Assembly: GCF_030867145.1 (NCBI RefSeq)
Contig: NC_134428.1
Location: forward strand, 620,001-684,000
Length of the DNA: 64,000 nt
Direction of reading: 5' to 3'
From: Opisthocomus hoazin
Taxonomy: Eukaryota; Chordata; Aves; Opisthocomiformes; Opisthocomidae
Below are positions 35,872 through 60,372 of this stretch, in pieces. The notes below the pieces were generated by a model that did no database searches, had not been told where the DNA came from, and worked only from the letters and a program-made list of their open reading frames with translations. The position numbers and the translations under genes were made by a program. Numbering within the stretch: the first letter of the stretch is position 1; every line of letters begins with the position of its first letter.

Positions 35872-37076
35872 AGGACGCTGCTCTTGAACTTCAATGGTCC
35901 GAGGGATTGCAGGACCTCCAGCCGGCACCGAGGGATTCTCGGGGAGAACCTCTGATCACTGGACCAAAATGTTCTGAGCGTGAACCATTAATAAGGCAAA
36001 GGCAGTCTTCCAGTATTGTTTTTTGTTGCCTATTTGTTAGTCATAGTAAAAGCTTCACAGCATTGAGCTATATCCCTGACGAGAAGGGAAAGTGTCCTTT
36101 CTAATCCTGAATTGAAAAGAGAGTACTCTTCCTGAAACTGAAGCTTGGGTATTTGTCTGTTAAATGTTGAATATTATTGTAAGTCCTGTCTTTGCAATAT
36201 TTGGATTTATGCTAAAAACTTGGTGTGCCTGTGTGTGTGTGTGGTCGCGACCATGAACGTGTGGTTTTATGTTACCGTGTTTGTATTTCTGTGTTCTGAT
36301 GGATTTATTTGGTTTCTGTGATCTAACGGATTTGTCTGGACTAAGTAACTGTTTTGTGTCTTTTGGTTTGGTAAGTTCTGCAGGTATTGACTATTTCTGG
36401 TTTTTGACTTTAGATTGTTGTATTTGGACTCTGATTTATTCAAAACTTCGGAAGCATTTGATGCAGCAGGGAATAGATGTGGTGATGTTTGCAGCTTTAT
36501 GCTTTTATGTACATTAATTTTAGCCTATATAGTTAATGAGTCATAGTTCTAGGTACATTGATCTTAACCTAGGTAATTAATATCGATAGCCAATACTAAA
36601 TGTTATGGATGTTTGTATATATGATAAGTATACCTATAACCCAAGTGCAAATTTACTGCACTCATACTATCGATACACTGCTATTTCGATGCCTGACATG
36701 GTGAGACGCATTCCCTCCCATTGACAATAATGATATGTTGTGGTCAAGCGGTACTTTAGTCCCACCATCCACACAGGAAGAAAATTGGATACAAGTAAAT
36801 CCAGCAAGAAAATTGAATACAAGTAAATCAATCTACACCCATATGCTAGGTAACAGATTTACCATCAGTATGTATCATTCTCAAGTTAATTTAATCTTTC
36901 TTTATATCCAGAAGGTTGTGGTATGCACTTCACATCTCTATGTCTTCAACTAGCATTTGTGTTCTTATACTGTTAGTATTGTAGTTTGTGTGGGCCTCTG
37001 AAAGAGTGGTAGCAAGCTGAAGACCAAAATTAGTGTCAGCTCTCATCATCATCAACAACCTCATCAACTATACCTG
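35872..37076. other. Unassigned sequence inside the composite ERV
   Basis: About 1.2 kb of AT-rich sequence with a short TG microsatellite at 36228-36243 and no recognisable env surface domain. It could be decayed env or leader of another element. Confidence 0.4.
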
Positions 37077-37231
37077 GCTTGCTCAAAAAACAAAAAGGGG
37101 GAATTGTGGAGTCCTGGCTGGACGTGAGGGGACATAGTTTGGTGCTGTTGAGCAACCCAGGCTTGGTAATGGAGATAGACCTTGAAAGTAGCGAACACGG
37201 AACACTGCTACAGAAGTAGATTGGTGAACAC

Positions 37232-38091
37232 GGAACGCTGGGCAGAGAAGCAAGCCAGTGTTACCACAAAAGTCTTGCAATCCCTGCTAGAAGATCAGAG
37301 TAGTCTACGACATACAGTATTGCAAAATAGAGCCGCAATTGATTTTTTACTGCTGGCCCAGGGACATGGTTGTGAGGATTTCGAAGGCATGTGCTGTATG
37401 AACTTGTCCGATCGTAGTAAGTCCATCCACAAGCAATTATAATGGCTTGAACAGCATGCCAATCAAATACAACAAAGCCAGGGATTTTTTGATGGATTTC
37501 TCACCTCGCTCTTTGGTAATCTGCCCGCTTGGCTTAACGGTTTAATTATAGAAATTTTGCGCATATGTATCGTGTTACTTGTTGTTGGAGTTATAATATG
37601 TATTTGCTTTAGCTGTCTTAAAAAGGCTCTCTCCAAGATGACGAAGCAAACCTGGCTTGCTCAAAAAACAAGAAGGGGGAATTGTGGAGTCCTGGCTGGA
37701 CGAGAGGGGACATAGTTTGGTGCGCTGAGCAACCCAGGTTCTGATCCGGAGGTGAGCCTTGGGAGCGGCTGACACGGAACCCTGCTGGGAAGGCAGAGCG
37801 ACGAGCTCAGGACACTGGAGCAGGGGGAACGTCACCGTTTCCTGCCACACTGTCACTTTCTTCCTGCCACGTTACTGTTTCCTGCCACAGTACTGTTTTC
37901 ACTTCGAGGTGCAGCTCTGCATCAATCACAACGAGTTGCAGTAGTTTTGCCTATATATGGGTTGGGGTTTTAACCATTCAGATGCTGTAATAGTTTTGCT
38001 ATATAAACCTTGTTTTGCTGACTAATAAAGCTGTACGATCATACTCATATTGGGGTCACATCTTTACAACGGTCCGTTACCCACGCCTACA
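37232..38091 (+). mobile_element. Element B of the composite: env 3' end plus LTR
   Basis: About 420 bp of env transmembrane sequence leads to a polypurine tract (agaagggggaat, to 37682) and a complete 409-bp LTR, 37683-38091, with TATA-like ctatataaac and AATAAA near 38024. The LTR is of the same subtype as the one at 5823. The six bases after it (gacgtg) match four of six before the LTR at 30936 (agcgtg). Confidence 0.85.
37238..37665 (+). pseudogene. env: env transmembrane-subunit remnant, alpharetrovirus-like
   Basis: Contains [11 protein letters not shown], an immunosuppressive-domain-type segment, immediately followed by a C-x6-CC motif (CEDFEGMCC). Such a motif marks transmembrane subunits that bond covalently to the surface subunit. 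A stop follows at about 37441, and beyond it the frame continues through a hydrophobic membrane-spanning stretch (IVLLVVGVIICICF) near 37568-37610. The surface subunit and the start of the transmembrane subunit are missing. The resemblance is to avian alpharetrovirus Env. Confidence 0.85.
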
Positions 38092-38662
38092 GACGTGCTG
38101 TCCTGATATGGGGATGCCATCGCTTCTGGTTGTCAAGGCTGTGGTGGTGGTGATGATCAGCAGATGGTGAGCCTGGGCAGACGCTGTGTGTTGAGCCTGA
38201 TCACAGAAGATCTGCCAAAGCCAGAACGGAGTAGAGATGGAAAAGCTGTCAGACCCATGTTCTCCTCTCGCAGCCCACCAGCACCCGTGAAGAGGGGAGG
38301 GGAGCTGGCCGTGGGGAGCGAGCCTGCAGCACTGCTGTGCCCGGCCCCTCAGCTGCCCAGAGCCCGGCGTGGGGGTCTGGGGTCTGCGCAGGAGCTGCTT
38401 GTCCTCCTGGGGTGGTCATCAGGCAGCACCCACCACCTCCAGGCAGTGGGGTGAGCACCCACCTGCGCCTGTCCCTGGCTGCGGGTGGGCGCAGCCATGG
38501 GAGCCCTGTTGTGGTCACAGTGGCCTTGCAGCCATCGTACAGCCAGGGTGAGGTGAGAGGGGAGGAGAGGGGTCTGTTCTCCAGCTGCTGGGGCCGGGAG
38601 GGGTGAGCGGTGCCATCTCCTGGGGCTCATCACTTACCGGCCTGTCTCTTCTTGCTCCTCAG
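38092..38662 (+). other. No exon recognised; presumed NDEL1 last intron
   Basis: GC-rich sequence up to the pyrimidine-rich acceptor at 38650-38662. None of the preceding NDEL1 exons is present here. Confidence 0.5.
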
Positions 38663-38750
38663 GGCAGTAAACGGCTTTGATCAAGGTCCCCCCAGACTGG
38701 GAGCCTCTCGACCGTCCTCGGCGCCTGGCATGCTCCCCCTGAGCGTATGA
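38663..38750 (+). CDS. NDEL1: NDEL1 last coding exon
   Basis: After acceptor cttgctcctcag the exon encodes [17 protein letters not shown] and [11 protein letters not shown] followed by TGA at 38748-38750. The [14 protein letters not shown] tail is characteristic of NDEL1, the dynein/LIS1-binding protein used in centrosome and nuclear positioning. Only this exon is present: no other NDEL1 exon was found in the 38 kb upstream, which instead holds another gene's exons and retroviruses on the same strand. Orientation tail-to-tail with MYH10 matches the human arrangement. The exon itself looks intact, so either the last intron is very long or this is a detached fragment. Confidence 0.88.
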
Positions 38751-40200
38751 GCCCGCAGGAGGTCGTGTTCGGACTTGCGGATGCTTTTCTCAGCCCACCA
38801 CGAGAGGAACTGCTCCCGATTGCTGCCCATTCCTGCCCCGCTGGAACACGACCTGCGCCCTGCTGCCCGAGGAGTCCCTGAGCTCATGGCCCTCCATGTC
38901 ACATTAATACAGTTTGTTTTCTCCTGTCGCTGTAGCGGATGTTCTCTGCCTTGGCCCCACACCCCGCGCTGCTCAAGCTGCCACCCGCAGTGCTCTGTTT
39001 CACGGGCTGCAGGAGTCTTGCTCGGCCTGGCGGTCCTCAGCCCCTCACCGTATCTCTTCTCTAACTTAGGTTTGGCAGCGTTTCTCCCTGCCTCCTCCAG
39101 CATCCTGCTGCTCAGGACGGGCAGCTGCTGCCCTCCCGGTAAGGCTCAGACCTCAGACCCCTGGCTGAGGCTGCGCCGCGGCTCTTTGGACAGGAATCAG
39201 GTCCATGACTCAGTTACCGCAGCTTAATAAATCACTGCGGGGCCAGCGCGTGGCCGTGGGTTGGTGTGGGCATGGGAGGCTGAGCTGCGCGGCCCTACGG
39301 GGCAGAGGGATGGAGGGGCTGGGGGCGCGGGGGTGACGGTCCCGTGCCCAGCACTCGTCAGTCAGAACATCGCCTGCCTTGCTGGGTGCTGGCACGGCTG
39401 AGCCGTGCTGAAGCGGCCCCTCGGCGCTCCCCCACCCGTGCAGCAACGCAGCGAGCGGCTGGAGCGTGCTCCTGGTGCCTTCGTCAGGCAAACATCCACA
39501 CACCGCCACACCGGGAACTCCGCCGGAGCGTTAGGAAGCCACAAATCCACAAAGCCCCCTCCTGGGACCCCGCCACCACCCCACCCCTGTTCCGATCCGT
39601 GTAATATAGGACTGGATCTCACAGTGTCACCTGCGCGCTTCTGAGACAGTGTTGGGCGACTGCGTGTACCTCGTGCGTCTTTCGAGCAAAGTGTTTGTGC
39701 GAGTTCTCTGTCCGTGTGCCTCGGAGTCGGTGGATTTTATACAAAGAACCAGCAAACCCAGCCGGGGTTTGATCTGTGGGTTTAGAAATCTTCATTCCCG
39801 CTTGGGGCCGTCGCGTTCACTTGGCTCTGCAGCTCCAAGCTGGTTTATTTACAAGTGCCGAGAAAAAAACCATCGGCCCCAGCAGAGGGGAGGCGGGAAG
39901 CCCCCCCCTCGCCGTCAGGGTTTGTATGGTCGTCCTTTCCTGTGCATCCTCTGCTGCATTTGACTGTTTACATTTGTTTTATTGTACATAGGTTTGTAAA
40001 CATAATTATCTTTGCCGAAGATCTTTGTACATAACTTGGGCTTTGTAGCTTTATTTATTCAAAATCTATATGGCATGTTGCAGTAGGACAGTGTACCATA
40101 CCACCATGGTGACACAGATCGTGAAGGGGTTTTCAAAAAAAAACCCAAACCCAAATTACCGCCATCTTCCAAAAATAAAGGTCTTCTAATGTGAAATCAG
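38751..40200 (+). other. NDEL1: NDEL1 3' UTR
   Basis: Extends from the stop to a probable AATAAA polyadenylation signal at 40174-40179. The AU-rich part from about 39950 is typical of 3' UTR ends. The upstream half is GC-rich. Confidence 0.6.
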
Positions 40201-40585
40201 TGGATTTTGCAGAACCGGTGGCAGTGGCCGTGTTTTTGTCATGTAGCGATGCTGCTGTGCGCTGCTGCGAAGCGCTTGCTGCCTTTCCCTTGCAGTGTTG
40301 CCTCCTCCTTCCCTCTGAGCAGAGAGGGGAGCGGCGGCTGAGCAAGCGCCTTCCCTCCATGGCACCGACTGTCTTGGACCTCAAGATCTGATTTTTGGGA
40401 AGAGCCTGCAAAGCGACGGAGGCCTCCAGCTCCCGCCAGAGCCCCAGTCCCATGCAGGGGGAGGTCACACAGCTCCCCCCACCCTGGGACCAGCTCGCTC
40501 CTCGGGGGAGCAGGAACACCCTCCCCTTAAAAAATCCCCAGTAAGAGGATGCTGCTCTTGCACAGAGCCTGGGCCTTCTGCATGT

Positions 40586-41095
40586 TCATGGAACCATAGG
40601 ATGGTCTGGGTTGGAAGGGGTCTTACAGGTCATCCAGCTCCAGCCCCCCATGTCATGGGCAGGGATCCCTTCCACCAGCCTGGGGTGCTCCAAGCCCCCT
40701 CCAACCTGGCCTTGAACCCTGCCAGAGAGGAGGCAGCCACAGCTTCTCTGGGCAGCCTGGGCCAGGGCCTCACAACCCACAGAGTGGAGAATTTCTTTCT
40801 CACGTTCAATCAAACCCTCCCTTCTTGCAGCTTGAAGCCATCACTCCTTGGCCTATCACTCCATGCCCTTGTCACAAGACCCTCTCCAGCTCTCTCGCAG
40901 GTCCCTTCAGGCTGCTCTAAGGTGTCCCCGGAGCCTTCCCTTCCCCAGGCTAAACAGCCCCAGCTCTCCCAGCCTTTCCTCCCAGCAGAGGGGTTCCAGC
41001 CCTCAGATCATTGCTGGGGCCTCCTCTGGCCCCTCTCCACCAGCTCCAGGTCTGTCCTGTGCCGAGGGCTCCAGAGCTGGATGCAGGGCTCCCAC
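40586..41095 (-). mobile_element. CR1 fragment, 3' region
   Basis: Minus-strand CR1 3' sequence beginning at its terminal part (complement of ccatcctatggttcc) and running through the ORF2 C-terminal coding segment with frameshifts. A more diverged subfamily than the copy at 45 kb. Confidence 0.85.
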
Positions 41096-41195
41096 GGAAT
41101 CACAGAGTGGTGGGGGTTGGAAGGGACCTCTGTGGGTCATCTGGTCCAACCCCCCCCCCCCCCCCCCCCCCCGCCGAAGCAGGGTCTGAAGCCAT
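41096..41195 (-). mobile_element. CR1 3'-end fragment with a 23-bp poly-C tract
   Basis: Complement of the CR1 3' end (ggttggaccagatgaccc). The G run normally found before ggttggac has expanded into 23 C at 41150-41172 on the plus strand. Confidence 0.8.
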
Positions 41196-42830
41196 CCATG
41201 ACAGCATGCCAGTCATGCGAGCTGTCCCACCACATTTCTGTGATGACAACCTAGCTGTCCTGCTGTACAATGGCTTCCAGCTCCTCCTGTTTATTGCCCA
41301 TGCTACGTGCATTAGTGTAGATGCACTTGAGCTGGGCTGTCGATCTCCCCCTGACCCTGCCATGACACACCTGGGCTCATCCCTAGTGATGTGATCCCCC
41401 TTGGAACCTTGTTTAAAGCCCTCTCAGTGAATCCTTTTTCCCCTTTGAGACAGCTGTACTCCGTCTGTCCCCAGCAGGCCCGGTGCTGTGTGCACCTCCC
41501 CATGATCAAAGAAGCCAAAATTCAACCGAAGGCACCAGTCCCTGAGCCACCTGTTAACCAGGTGAGCTTTCCTCCCCTTTCAGTGCTGTTCCCTGCCACT
41601 GATGGGATGGAGGAAAACACCACCTGTGCCCCCGATCCCTCGACCAGTGCCCTGAAGTCCCCTTTGATGGCCTTGGGACTTCTCTCCGCAATCTTGTCCC
41701 CGCTAACCTGCATTACCAAGAGGGGGTAACAGTCAGAGGATCACACCAGACCAGGGAGTTTCCAAGCAACATCCCTGACCCGGGCCCCAGGGAGGCAGCA
41801 GACTTCCCTTGGGATGGGTCCTGTCAGCAGATCGGGCCCTCTGTTCCCCTCTGCAGGGAATCGCCTGTGACAGTTACCCTCCTTTTTTTTCTTAGCTGAG
41901 GCAGCCGTAATGCATGGGGCTGACCGACTCACGCTGGGCAACCTCTTGGTTGGAGCTTCACCCACATCCTCATCAGCCGGGCCCTCACATTCCCAAGCCC
42001 CGTACCCCAGGGGGTCTCACCAGCGTGGGGCAGAGAGGCAGAATCCCCCCCTTGCCCTGTAAGCACACACGGCTGGGTCGTGTCCAGCTTCTCACCCAGC
42101 AGCACCCCAAGCCTTTCTCCTCAGGGCCGCTCTCGCTCCCATTCTCTGCCCAGCCTGTGTTTGTGCCTGGTAGTGGCCCAAACCCTGCCCTGAGGTATGG
42201 AAGCCATGAGAGAGGCAGGGAAAAGCCCTTCAGCAGCCCCTGCCCCCTCCCCAGTATGGTCCTCACAGCAGGAGGAGCAGCAGCCACTGCCTTGAAGGAG
42301 ACACCTGAGGTAACGGTACCCCTGACTGAACTGGGTTCCAGGAGCGGGTGCCTGGGATCAGCTCTGGTCCCCAGCAGCCCTTCGGTGCTGGAGGCTCCCT
42401 CAGCCCGGGCTTGCTGGGACCAGAGGGACCACTGACAGCAGCCCTGGACTGTAGAGCCCAGGCAGGGGCTTCCTGCTCTCCCCCACCCCTCTCCTCTCAC
42501 TCCAGTTTTAAGCCCACCATCTCCCTGCTCCTATCAGCTCCCCACGCTGGTCCACCTTCTCTGTGCAGGGACCAGCCCCAGGGCACCAGTGCCAGCCTTG
42601 GCCTTACCCAACGCCATCACTGCCTTGGGCCAGGGAGGCAGGTACTGCACACTGGGACCTCCGAAACAGGAGATTCCACCGCCCAGCAGAAAGCCCAGAC
42701 CCCGCTGAAGGCAGCCATGGGGCCTCTGCCTGGGTCCCAGCCCTGCAGGTCAGCAGGAGGGGACTTTGGACTCTAATGGCAACACAAAGGCTCAGCCCTG
42801 ACCAGGCCATTTACACTGTGTTTAGGTCAA
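41196..42830 (-). mobile_element. CR1 5' region (start of ORF2 endonuclease), internally deleted
   Basis: The minus strand from about 41370 to 41196 encodes a start resembling the CR1 ORF2 endonuclease (INRRSWKPL, then VMDGF). It then jumps directly to the CR1 3' end at 41195, so nearly all of ORF2 is deleted. The segment up to about 42830 may be CR1 5' leader/ORF1 and is less certain. Confidence 0.6.
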
Positions 42831-42980
42831 AAGAGAAAAAAAACCCTGAGCAAACAAAAGAGGAAGAAGGGTAAATGCAGCTTCCAGTCATATTCTTGTT
42901 TATTAAGGTCTACGCCAGCCTCAGGAGATAGCTCTTCCTGTAAGTAAACAGAGCAGGCGGCCACATCTATAATGAATAAA

Positions 42981-44302
42981 TTTATTGTCTTACAAAAATC
43001 ATTGTCTAGAAATATGGGTATACAAGAAAACAAGATATTTGCAGTCAGATGCCTGGTGGTCAACAGCCACTTTTATTAAAAGTATCCAAACACACACACC
43101 AAAACCTTTGTGACAGATGTTAAAGCTTTTAACCAAAAAAGGAAATCCACGGTTTTTGAGTATGTGGCAGAGGAAGGTTCCTAGTTAACACTGATTCATT
43201 GTCACTAATATCAGTAATACCACTTGGACTAGAGAGGTACGTGATATGAAGCACAGTCAAAATGAATACATTAAATCATTGTTATATGGGCAAATTATAT
43301 ATGTAACATTGTCTTAGTACTGTAGTGTCTAAGGCACTTTCTGTAAGTCAGTTTTTCAGCTATTTAAACAAAAAGAATGCTAACTACTCGCTGTAATACT
43401 GTTCAAAATTAAAAAAAAAAACAAAACACAACAACAAAAAGGATTCACATCCACTGGCATGTCAGCTCCTAGGCAGGCAACATCCGTCGCTGAACCCCTG
43501 TCACCGCCGGCTCCGCACCCGCCCCGCGCGGCCCCGGAGCTGCTCCCGCCGGAGCCGCCGCACCGCCTCGGCCTCCACGCACCGTGCAGCCGCTCGGCTC
43601 TGCGGCTTGAAGGCTAACTCACTCGGCCCTAAATTAATAAATTAATTTCGCCTGCGTTGTCTGTTTATTTTCCACTGGTGTTCACATTATAATAGCCTTA
43701 ATATATACACAGATCTCTCGGGCGTGGTGATAGCGGGTCTCTACAAACGCAGAAGTACTGTACAGATGAGGAACGGCGACGCTGTTTCAGTTTGCCTGTA
43801 CTGCAGGAACGCTAACTGATGAAGCAGGTGCTGAGAACACTTCAAAAGGGTATTGCAGGTTAAAAATGGACGCTACTCGTTCATCCCTACATCTCCCTCT
43901 AACACTTCCCAAGGCCTTTTCACAGTTCACTCGCTGACTGTGTGCTGATCACAACAATTAGGAGAAAAGAAAAAAAAAAATACAGGTGCAGTTTGGTCTT
44001 CAATGATCCACCAGACTCGATACAGCCACGGGCCACCCGAGCACAGGAGAAACGGAAGGATGCTGTCTGTACAACAAAGCATGCATAGTCATGACGACGG
44101 GTCTGCCCCAACCACCTACCCTCTGCGAATGAAGTTTCCGTGTTAATAAAAAAAAAAGTTCCATTATTCACATGATGCTTTATAAAAAGGCTATACAATG
44201 AGTATCTGGAAAATAGATGCACTGAACAGAGACAATTCCATTTTATTTACTACAGGAAAAAAGCAGTTGTAAGTATATCTGAAGCAGGGTACAGACGGGG
44301 CT
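42981..44302 (-). other. MYH10: MYH10 3' UTR
   Basis: Runs from the stop codon to AATAAA signals on the minus strand at 43072-43077 and 42981-42986. A third lies near 42899-42904. The UTR is AU-rich except for a sharply GC-rich block at about 43490-43625. Confidence 0.7.
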
Positions 44303-58410
<14,108 letters not shown>

Positions 58411-58456
58411 CTAGCCATGAGAAAGGGGAGAAAGAATAACTTCTACAATAGAATTT

Positions 58457-58609
58457 GAATCACAGAATCACAGAATTGTAGGGGTTAGAAGGGACCTCTG
58501 TGGGTCACCCAGTCCAACAACCCTGCCGAAGCAGGGTCACCCAGACCAGGCTGCACAGGACCACGTCTAGGCAGGTCTTGAATATCTCCAGAGAAGGAGA
58601 CTCCACAAC
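58457..58609 (-). mobile_element. CR1 3'-end fragment in a MYH10 intron
   Basis: About 150 bp of CR1 3' end, including the complement of ATTCTGTGATTC octamers at 58459-58475 and the ORF2 C-terminal codons. Confidence 0.9.
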
Positions 58610-60307
58610 AATAGTCTCTAAGCAACACAAATAACTGAATATACAAAATCCATACAGAGGTCTCATACACCAGATATAATACAGATTTCTTTTCAAGTGA
58701 CTGACCTGTCAATACTACGGATCAACTGGAACCGTACAGAGACATGAACACTTGTTTTCCAAGAAAGCGAGACTTGGAATTGAACACACAGGAGGTCTGG
58801 TTTTAGCACAGCCTTTGTTTTACACTTTTGGAAGTCTGTTTGCAATGAACAACAGTAGCTATGATAAACACTGTTTCCAGCTCTTAGGTTTGGAAGACCC
58901 ATGGAATTGGAAAGAATGCATGGCAAATATCTCCCTTTTAAAGCTCTCAGTGTCTCAGCTTCCACTTGGTCAAACCCCACAAGTCTTCAGGCGCAAACTC
59001 TATAGATAACGCAACAGCAGCCTGAAATGCTTTGAGAGCTATCACTTGGTACTACCATCACTTAAGAGCAGAATCTCCACCACGCATACTGGTCTCACCT
59101 TCAGAAATTTGGAATTTTGGTCCTCCAACAAACAGAAAGGGGGGCTTGCAAGACAAGCAAGACTTCAATTAGTCAGACTGGCCGGGCCTCCGGCAGCCCT
59201 GCTTTCCACAGTTTTGACAAACAACAACAAAAATAAACCCACAACACCAAGTAACTGTCTCGACAGCCTTAGTCACTGCAAGGTGTTTTTCTACGGATAA
59301 GATCATCACTATTTTTCAAAAATCAAAAAGGTTATGAAAGAACCAAGAGGAAAGCAATACTTACAGAGCCTGTGGCTTTGTTTTTGCCCTGTACTTCAAG
59401 TACTTAAGAAAGGCAATCCTACAATCGAGACAGAAGCTTTCTTTCAAGAATTACCGTCCACATGAGAAGCAAAGTCTTAAAAAACTGGAATACCTTTAAC
59501 TTTTGCCAGAAAAAAGGGTAAATGGAACATGAGTGTAATAAAGCCAAACAAAAAAATCCCCCAAATCCAAATTTGCAGTTTCTGCAGAAACGCAGAAATT
59601 TTCAATTCCCCTATTCCCTCGTCTCAGTCAGCAAATTTAACAATCTTGAGCTTCACACCGGAGAGCCTAGGGAGAAAACGCGGTGGTGAAACTCAGACCA
59701 CAAGAAATTTTCACACCAAGAGAGACACACACTTCTTCCGTTTATGTCTACTAATTTAAATAACTAGCAACTAGCACTGTTTTAGTGAAGAATAACAGGT
59801 TTTGACAGAGTTCTGTAAAGCAGCTAGCAAAGGTTTAGTTTACTCAGCTAAGTGATGTGAATTTTGCAAAGCTGCATCATACCTGCTCAGAAAACAACTC
59901 AGGATCTAAAAATAAGGTTAGATGTTTCAGTATGAAGCTACCGCTCCTTCCGAAATCACTGGAGAAGGATAGGTACACCTCGGAACATAAGAGGCATTTC
60001 TTTTGCTTATCTTCAGACAGGATAGACTGCTTCCTCAGGGTGTCCATCTCTGTCCTCACTTAGAAGCAGAACGGAACATAATCAGACACACACTTAACTT
60101 CTGTGTTTCAATTAGGGCAGTTAAAGCTCATCTGGGAAATCCTCACCAAGGGGAGCTTCAGTCTGAATGAGCCTACCCATGATCCTGTACTTCAAAGCCA
60201 ATTATATTTCTTCTGAAATTCATAAAACAGATTAAACAATTTAGTATTTCAGCTACAAAGGCAAATGCAGTCACTGAAAGCCATCATTAACCTGCAAGTA
60301 CCAGTAA

Positions 60308-60372
60308 TTATGTTACGGTTGAACTCGATGACCTTAAAGGTCTTTTCCAGCTTAAGTGATTCTATGCTTCTA
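60308..60372 (+). mobile_element. CR1 3' terminus, short relic
   Basis: ttgaactcgatgaccttaaa and ggtcttttccagc followed by gattctatg are a diverged CR1 3' end. Confidence 0.65.

Larger units (their letters stand above)
30936..37231 (+). mobile_element. Decayed class II ERV (element A of a composite)
   Basis: A 5' LTR (30936-31311) is followed by a primer-binding site, leader, gag, RT and integrase remnants, unidentified sequence, a polypurine tract (about 37092-37106) and then only the first about 125 bp of a matching 3' LTR (37107-37231). The two LTR pieces share subtype-specific sequence (gaccttgaaagtag, gaacactgctacagaagtag) absent from the LTR at 37683. Frames are broken throughout. The truncated LTR runs straight into env sequence of another element. 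Confidence 0.8.

Noticed and set aside
59150..59210. Resemblance to the 191-bp satellite (gggcctccggcagccctg and gcaagacaagcaag)
   Set aside because: The two matching words lie in opposite orientations relative to the monomer and nothing between them aligns, so it is probably chance.
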